Assembly: GCF_012927345.1 (NCBI RefSeq)
Contig: NZ_JABBGJ010000031.1
Location: 1 to 64,000 of the forward strand
DNA length: 64,000 bases
Direction: 5' to 3'
DNA from: Paraburkholderia polaris
GTDB taxonomy: Bacteria > Pseudomonadota > Gammaproteobacteria > Burkholderiales > Burkholderiaceae
The notes below the pieces were generated by a model. The model did not search any database. It was not told the DNA's origin and worked only from the letters and a program-made list of their open reading frames with translations. Both the position numbers and the translations under genes were made by a program. Below are positions 59,874-64,000 of the stretch, in pieces (position 1 is the first letter of the stretch; the number at the start of each line of letters is the position of its first letter).

Positions 59874-59960
59874 GAGGTGTGGAACCAGTCTATCGTCGCA
59901 AACCCTCCCGCACGGGCGCGAAAGGTGTCGATTTTGGCATCGCTTTCAAACGATGAGACC

Positions 59961-59985
59961 AAAAAAAAAGCACCCCGAAGGGTGC
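59961..59985 (-). terminator. Intrinsic terminator of the 297-residue gene
   Basis: GCACCC-CGAA-GGGTGC with a T-run of nine on the minus strand, 60 bases after the stop at 60046. Confidence 0.88.
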
Positions 59986-60045
59986 CGTGGTAAAGAGATC
60001 CAGCGCAGAGCGCCGGGTCGCAAAGCCCGATTCCGGCTACAACCG

Positions 60046-60939
60046 TTACGCGGATGTCGCGCGGATCACCGAACGGGCGTAGTCCAGCGTGCCGTTGGCC
60101 GACTTGATTTGGTAGCACAGTCCGTCCCCCGGTCGGCCCAGGTAGTACCGATTCGTTGCGCCGTGCTTTAAGGTACGGATCTCCGAAAAGCCCTGCCCGA
60201 CAAGACGATCGACAAACTGGGCGCCGTTCACCACCTGGCCATCGTCCATCCGGTATGTCACCGCGGCCGCTGCCTCCCGCGCGCGCGCCGTCTCCCGCTG
60301 CTTCCGGATGGTCGCCTTGCGCGCAGCGTCTACCGCCTCCCACGCTGCCTGTGCGGTTTCATCGAAGCCGCACATCGCGAAGATTGCACGGCGCCGCTCG
60401 GCAGGCTTCACACGACGCAACTTGACCCCGAGGACCTCCTGAATCGCGGCCTTTGTCGCGATGTTGCTGTCATCGGCCTGGTCAAGGAACTCGAGCAGAA
60501 AACCCACTTCACGGTTTTCAATAGCGCGAGCGATTTCATTGCCGCCCTCGAAACTCCAGCGCCCATGCTCGAGCAACGCGCAGTCCCGCCGGCTTAGGTA
60601 CTCGCGCTCGCTGATGTTGCCGCTCGCACGATCTTTCTCGACACGTTCCAGTTGCAGGTCGCGCGTCAGGTCAGCACGCAAATCCCGGATCCGCGCCGCC
60701 AGCGACGACACCGGCACGCCTAGATCGACCGGCTCCTGAAACATTTTCGGCAATGTAAGCTTGTCAAGGAACCCAAGCCGGTAGAGAACATCGTCGACCT
60801 CCCCGTATGACGGGTCATTTGGCATCAGCACCGCGGCGCGTGCAAGCAGATCGCCGTTCGACTCGTTGATCGCCTTGCCGTCGCGCTCCATCACGCGAGA
60901 AATCCAGCGCAACTTATCGAGTGACACTGTTCCGCGCAA
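60046..60939 (-). CDS. Hypothetical protein
   Basis: Predicted 297 residues if TTG 60939 is used; GTG 60927 is an alternative and no strong ribosome binding site decides. Helical and charged (RISRVMERD-like SRVMERDGKAINESNGDLLA, LAARIRDLRADLTRDLQLER, EAVDAARKATIRKQRETARA), followed by a C-terminal beta part (VNGAQFVDRLVGQGFSEIRT, NRYYLGRPGDGLCYQIKSAN). The tail may be a small substrate-binding or DNA-binding module. It follows the 57-residue gene with a 62-base gap and ends at a strong terminator. No family is recognised. Confidence 0.55.
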   Translation of the reverse strand: MRGTVSLDKLRWISRVMERDGKAINESNGDLLARAAVLMPNDPSYGEVDDVLYRLGFLDKLTLPKMFQEPVDLGVPVSSLAARIRDLRADLTRDLQLERVEKDRASGNISEREYLSRRDCALLEHGRWSFEGGNEIARAIENREVGFLLEFLDQADDSNIATKAAIQEVLGVKLRRVKPAERRRAIFAMCGFDETAQAAWEAVDAARKATIRKQRETARAREAAAAVTYRMDDGQVVNGAQFVDRLVGQGFSEIRTLKHGATNRYYLGRPGDGLCYQIKSANGTLDYARSVIRATSA

Positions 60940-61001
60940 GGCAGGAACGCCTGCTCGATCTCCCCGAGCATCGAGCGCAGCACGTCGACGGCAGTACCGC
61001 C

Positions 61002-61175
61002 CTAACGAACCGTCAGCGTGCCGTTGTAGCGAAGCACGCGCAGCGGCTGCTCGCCGGCCAGCAATACGATCTGCGCGCTGTCCAGCGCTTTGAACCGCTC
61101 GTCGCGGAAGAGATTAAAGACTTCGACAAGCGCGGTCGGGGCAAACGTCGAACCGGGGATAGAAAGGATGTACAT
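61002..61175 (-). CDS. Small hypothetical protein
   Basis: Predicted 57 residues from ATG 61175: MYILSIPGSTFAPTALVEVF, NLFRDERFKALDSAQIVLLA, GEQPLRVLRYNGTLTVR. Beta-rich, start fixed by GGAGC within the leader. Probably co-transcribed with the 297-residue gene downstream. Confidence 0.5.
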   Translation of the reverse strand: MYILSIPGSTFAPTALVEVFNLFRDERFKALDSAQIVLLAGEQPLRVLRYNGTLTVR

Positions 61176-61234
61176 GGGTGAAAGCTCCAGAAAGTGGGCC
61201 ATCACCCATGCGGGCGATGAAGCCCGTCAGGGTT
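61176..61234 (-). promoter_or_regulatory. Recurrent structured leader (57-residue gene)
   Basis: Minus strand: CCAACCCTGA, CGGGC-TTCATC-GCCCG hairpin, CATGGGTGA. GGGTGA (61202-61207) pairs with TCACCC (61176-61181), enclosing GGAGC, so the ribosome binding site is held in a loop instead of a stem arm. A variant of the same design. Confidence 0.6.
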
Positions 61235-61352
61235 GGAAAACTACTGTTTCAGTCGATATCGAGCATGCGCGCGATCGCCGAGGCGCTCGTCCATGCGTCA
61301 GCACGCGAGAGTGACTTCGCGCGAATCAACGGCACGCTGATCGTAGAAATAG

Positions 61353-61463
61353 AAAGTGTCACAAAAAAAGTGACGCACGCAATGGATTTTGAAATTGGCC
61401 TGAAGTTGTCAAAAGCGCACTTTTTGACGGTCGCTCACCAGAGCAAAAAATAAAAAGTGTCAC
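61353..61463 (-). promoter_or_regulatory. Candidate promoter with repeated operator
   Basis: AAAGTGTCAC occurs at 61353-61362 and again at 61454-61463, with a GTGAC half-site at 61370. Between them, on the minus strand, TTGACA (61407-61412) is a good -35 box, though no clear -10 follows. This could drive the 57- and 297-residue genes. A plus-strand frame (61178-61453) overlaps but is not convincing. The gap 61464-61708 holds nothing I can name. Confidence 0.35.
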
Positions 61464-61708
61464 GACTTGGCCATCATTGCCTAGACACGCTCCGCGCATC
61501 AAAACGACATGCCCGCAAACAACTTCAACACGTTCACTGGTTGCTTGCTAGGTTGAGACCGTGCGGAATGCCCTGTTGATGTGTTCAAATCCGCGTCCGA
61601 TATGAATGACGCTGGTAGATATGAAGACGGCTTGCCGTGCATCGGCGCATTTTGCGATAGTCGTCGCCGATAGGACCACAGGTTGGCTTTTTGAGCGAAC
61701 AGTATTGG

Positions 61709-62014
61709 CTAACCATGGTCTCCACAAGCCTTGGCAGCCATCTGAACGTAGAGATCGTTGTTGGCTCCCTGAAGAGATTGCAGCAGACAGATGTAATAAC
61801 TCTTCCTCGAGTCGCTGATCATCGTCGATTCACGGTAAAGCTTCAGGCAGGCATTCTGCATGATCTGGAATGCAAGCATGTTGTTTGCGCTTCGCATCGA
61901 CTGGGCGACACATTGGCGAAACGTGTCGTCGTTGTCCTGTCCTCCAAACCCATCCGCCCACGCCGAAGCGCTGGCGCATGCAGCCAGCGCAAACGCGATC
62001 CAAAACCTTCGCAT
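61709..62014 (-). CDS. Small secreted four-cysteine protein (VF_A0006-like)
   Basis: Predicted 101 residues with Sec signal RRFWIAFALAACASASAWA. The mature part has four cysteines in two C-x(n)-C pairs: FRQCVAQSM...MQNACLKLY and YYICLLQSL...AAKACGDHG, the spacing of the VF_A0006 four-cysteine family of small periplasmic proteins. The cysteines probably form two disulfides. Isolated gene with its own upstream gap. Function of the family is not known. Confidence 0.7.
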   Translation of the reverse strand: MRRFWIAFALAACASASAWADGFGGQDNDDTFRQCVAQSMRSANNMLAFQIMQNACLKLYRESTMISDSRKSYYICLLQSLQGANNDLYVQMAAKACGDHG

Positions 62015-62175
62015 GTTTCCTCCTCATAATCAGCAGTCCAACAACTCCCCGAGCGGTGGCCGACCGTAGCTGGACGCTGCTTCGCGGATCAAAGCGGTCC
62101 GAGTGTCGTACCGCTATCCGACCCTACTCATGTGGATAATTCGTCACCTCTGTTGAGCCAGAGAAGAACAGCACA

Positions 62176-62727
62176 TCACGACCGCGGCGCTGCACGCTGC
62201 TGCTGCGGATACCACCCAGTGAACTTGACCGCCGCATACAGTGCGACGACCGTGCTTGCGATACCAATCGAGTGCGGCACCGACGGCAAATATGTCATCA
62301 ATAGATCAGCCGCCACCATCGCGGCGAACGCGAGCACCCATGCGAACGTGATCGCGTAGTTCACCCGTACGAAACTGGGCGAGTTCCATACTTCGGACGC
62401 GACCTTCTCGCGTACGTACTGCAGCGTGAACGGCTGACGCAACGCGATCGATGCCAGCACGATCAGAAACAGCCCGGCATCGACGCGCAGGCGCACCGCC
62501 GACACCGACCACAACGCACCGTAGATGAGCGAATAAAGCGACAGCGCGGCAAAGAGTAAGAGCGTGCCGATTTCGAGAATCTTTACGTGGCGCCCACGTG
62601 ACAGAAAATCGCGTACCAGCATCACGGCAGACACGAACGCCCCCGCTGCGAGTCCCGCCGATACGCCGACGGTGCGCTCGATAACAACGAATGCAATGAA
62701 AGGGGCAAATGCCAGCAGCATGTTCAT
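62176..62727 (-). CDS. Integral membrane protein (YciB-like topology)
   Basis: Predicted 183 residues from ATG 62727; the frame is open for another 96 codons upstream but that part is Arg-rich and not membrane-like. Spans: MLLAFAPFIAFVVIERTVG, LAAGAFVSAVMLVRDFL, ILEIGTLLLFAALSLYSLI, LFLIVLASIALRQPF, YAITFAWVLAFAAMVAADLL and SIGIASTVVALYAAVKF. The AFAPFIAF start and the LRxDAGLFLIV...RQPFTLQY block resemble YciB/IspA-type septation proteins, only by topology. Stand-alone gene. Confidence 0.6.
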   Translation of the reverse strand: MNMLLAFAPFIAFVVIERTVGVSAGLAAGAFVSAVMLVRDFLSRGRHVKILEIGTLLLFAALSLYSLIYGALWSVSAVRLRVDAGLFLIVLASIALRQPFTLQYVREKVASEVWNSPSFVRVNYAITFAWVLAFAAMVAADLLMTYLPSVPHSIGIASTVVALYAAVKFTGWYPQQQRAAPRS

Positions 62728-63128
62728 CGCAAGCTCCCGCGCTATGAAAGATAGGTCGAAGGAAACTTGGGCGTAAGCCCGATTGAGGCTGTCGCGCAAG
62801 TCAATCCAGTTGCCGTGAAAACCGTTTGGCACGCGATGAGGCAGTTCCGCTGAGGCGTGCCGGGAGCGAGACGATCTGCGTCTCAGATGCGATCGGAGCG
62901 AGATTCGCGCAGTATGGCATTTCTGCCTGAGCATTTCCGCACCGCCTCCGCCAACTTCCGCCGTGCCTGACCGATCGACTACGCACTCGATCAGCGGCGA
63001 TCCGTTGTCGCACAACCAGCAATGACCTGGCGCAGGGCCGGCTCGTCATCGCGGCCCGTAATTTCTAGTCACTCACCAGATCGCGGCGTAGAGCCCCGGC
63101 TTAGCGCCGTCTGTTGACACGGCGAAGA
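62728..63128. other. Intergenic stretch
   Basis: About 400 bases with only Arg-rich shadow frames. Probably the upstream region of the membrane-protein gene; no promoter is obvious. Confidence 0.35.
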
Positions 63129-63464
63129 CTAAGAACCTCGATCCAAGGCACACGCGAGCATCGTCACAAGTTGGCCAATGAGCAGCCGGTCGTCCCGCCT
63201 CAACGTCTCAGGATGGAACTGCCGGAGCTCACCTAAAGTGTTCAATAGTCGGTTTCTCGCGGCGCTATCTCCCATGCTTATCGGCCATGCATGCAAAAGA
63301 TACGCAAGCGGAATGACATTCCTTTGTTCGCACCAGCGATCGAAAACCAGTAGGCATAATCGCTCCATCTCTTCTGCATCATCGTCTGATTTTTGATCGA
63401 CTGGCGTGTCTTCATGAAAGGCAAAATCGCTGTGGGATACCAGATCCTTTACATCGTGATACAT
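63129..63464 (-). CDS. Hypothetical protein
   Basis: Predicted 111 residues: MYHDVKDLVSHSDFAFHEDT, an acidic segment (KSDDDAEEMERLCLLVFDRW), then helices VIPLAYLLHAWPISMGDSAA and LLIGQLVTMLACALDRG. The composition is protein-like and the competing plus-strand frame is weaker. No family is recognised. Confidence 0.5.
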   Translation of the reverse strand: MYHDVKDLVSHSDFAFHEDTPVDQKSDDDAEEMERLCLLVFDRWCEQRNVIPLAYLLHAWPISMGDSAARNRLLNTLGELRQFHPETLRRDDRLLIGQLVTMLACALDRGS

Positions 63465-63887
63465 ATTTTGAAAATTCCTCCATCAACACGTAGCGGCGGG
63501 AGCAGAACCTAAGGTCCGTGTTCCTGCTTCGACGTTCCGCTTTGCCCCGCGTCCGCAACTGCGACGTGCAAGCACTTTTCCTGGCAATTTTTGCGACTTC
63601 TATAGTTCGAGTGCTTGGTTTCAGACTCGAAAACTCCACCAAAGACTTACTCCGCGCGCTGCGTTTCGAATATCGTTTCCGGGCATCCATAAAGACGGCC
63701 CGTCGACTGACCACGCTAAACCAACCGGCGTCAAAATGCATCTCAATCTCGGAAGCACCGCGCGCTCCAATGTAGTCGACGGGTTCAACGATTAGGCAGC
63801 CATTGTGAAGCTTTTCACTTCAGCCGCACGCACAAATACTTTAGTCTTGTCAGTACGTCATGCTTCTGCCGACGCTGCCACCCTTAG
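63465..63887. other. Intergenic stretch
   Basis: Frames on both strands (63518-63775 plus, 63412-63741 minus) lack motifs and ribosome binding sites. No gene is called. Confidence 0.35.
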
Positions 63888-64000
63888 TTACGCTCGCATC
63901 GCGACGGGAGCGACTTCAGGTGGAAAAACACGCCACATGCCGTCATCGTGTCGAAAGAAGAAGAGCTCGACGGGGCCATCGGGTCGCAACGCTTCAACTC
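63888..64000 (-). CDS. C-terminal end of a gene entering from the right edge
   Basis: The minus-strand frame is open from the window edge (first full codon at 63998) to TAA at 63888 and reads VEALRPDGPVELFFFRHDDG then MWRVFPPEVAPVAMRA. The composition is clearly protein-like. Only the last 36 residues are visible, too few for a family. Confidence 0.5.
   Translation of the reverse strand, partial: VEALRPDGPVELFFFRHDDGMWRVFPPEVAPVAMRA

Larger units (their letters stand above)
59717..59960 (-). repeat. Hairpin array S5
   Basis: Five tight hairpins within 150 bases: GGCCGT-GGG-ACGGCC (59724-59738), GCGTC-AAA-GACGC (59747-59759), TTTGCCC-ATGA-GGGCAAA (59792-59809), ACGCAC-GTA-GTGCGT (59830-59844), GCGCA-GGA-TGCGC (59861-59873). 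Most loops are exactly 3 nt. No coding frame is credible. It separates the terminator of the 297-residue gene from the leader at 59654. Confidence 0.65.

Noticed and set aside
59717..59960. tRNA or tRNA-like genes in the hairpin arrays
   Set aside because: Loops are 3-5 nt, there is no 7-nt anticodon or T-loop with TTC, and no acceptor stem can be paired around them.
21971..59960. A CRISPR array formed by the TCGATGCG repeats
   Set aside because: The copies are only 18 bases, vary in the stem, and are not regularly spaced; no cas gene is present.
48242..61234. The recurrent leaders as simple intrinsic terminators
   Set aside because: They lie directly before start codons, have no T-run, and the second hairpin always contains the Shine-Dalgarno sequence.
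61178..61453. 91-residue plus-strand frame
   Set aside because: It overlaps a leader and the candidate promoter of the minus-strand genes; only the middle looks slightly protein-like.

Overview
The window is GC-rich, dense with genes and built from protein families typical of beta-proteobacteria; the best guess is a Burkholderia/Paraburkholderia-like replicon, probably a megaplasmid or a large integrated conjugative element. That assignment is inferred from gene content only. I see no rRNA, tRNA or CRISPR array, and no replication initiator or partition locus.

Region 1 (about 1-14.8 kb) is a loose, partly decayed accessory zone. It holds a beta-propeller tail, an IS200-fold RAYT-like protein, a short tyrosine recombinase, a Tat-exported NHL-repeat protein, nitronate monooxygenase, two broken genes that abut (sulfatase and DnaE2 3' ends), an orphan HigA antitoxin, a RES/Xre toxin-antitoxin operon and a GlxA-type AraC regulator.

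Region 2 (about 14.8-31.9 kb) carries DNA-processing genes of the element: a frameshifted UvrD-like helicase, a secreted phospholipase-D-fold nuclease, an SbcC/SbcD-like pair with a third gene between them, a Cys-cluster protein, a bactofilin, a P-loop ATPase and an intact UvrD/Rep helicase.

Region 3 (about 32-43.8 kb) is one long minus-strand conjugation operon: VirB11, VirB2, VirB3, VirB4, VirB5/TrbJ, two VirB6/TrbL paralogues, a TraI_2 (MobH-like) protein whose HD residues look degenerate, a TraD coupling ATPase, and a DUF4400 membrane protein. No VirB7, VirB8, VirB9 or VirB10 gene is visible.

Region 4 (about 44-52 kb) has a MoxR ATPase / DUF3150 / metallopeptidase-VWA triad and an isolated DndC-like (PAPS-reductase fold) protein. 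Region 5 (about 52.5-63.5 kb) has a plus-strand envelope cluster (coiled-coil membrane protein, solute-binding protein fused to LysM, small membrane proteins), a SET-domain protein, and a run of small unknown minus-strand genes.

The most unusual signal is non-coding. About ten genes spread over 36 kb, mostly of unknown function, share a structured 5' leader: an ACCC...GGGG outer pairing, an inner GC-rich hairpin, then a second hairpin whose 3' arm is the Shine-Dalgarno GGAG. In addition, five intergenic spacers hold arrays of tight hairpins with 3-5 nt loops, with eight copies of a TCGATGCG-anchored hairpin, all in one orientation; two of these arrays end in minus-strand intrinsic terminators. 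An 82-bp repeat also occurs twice, 17 kb apart.
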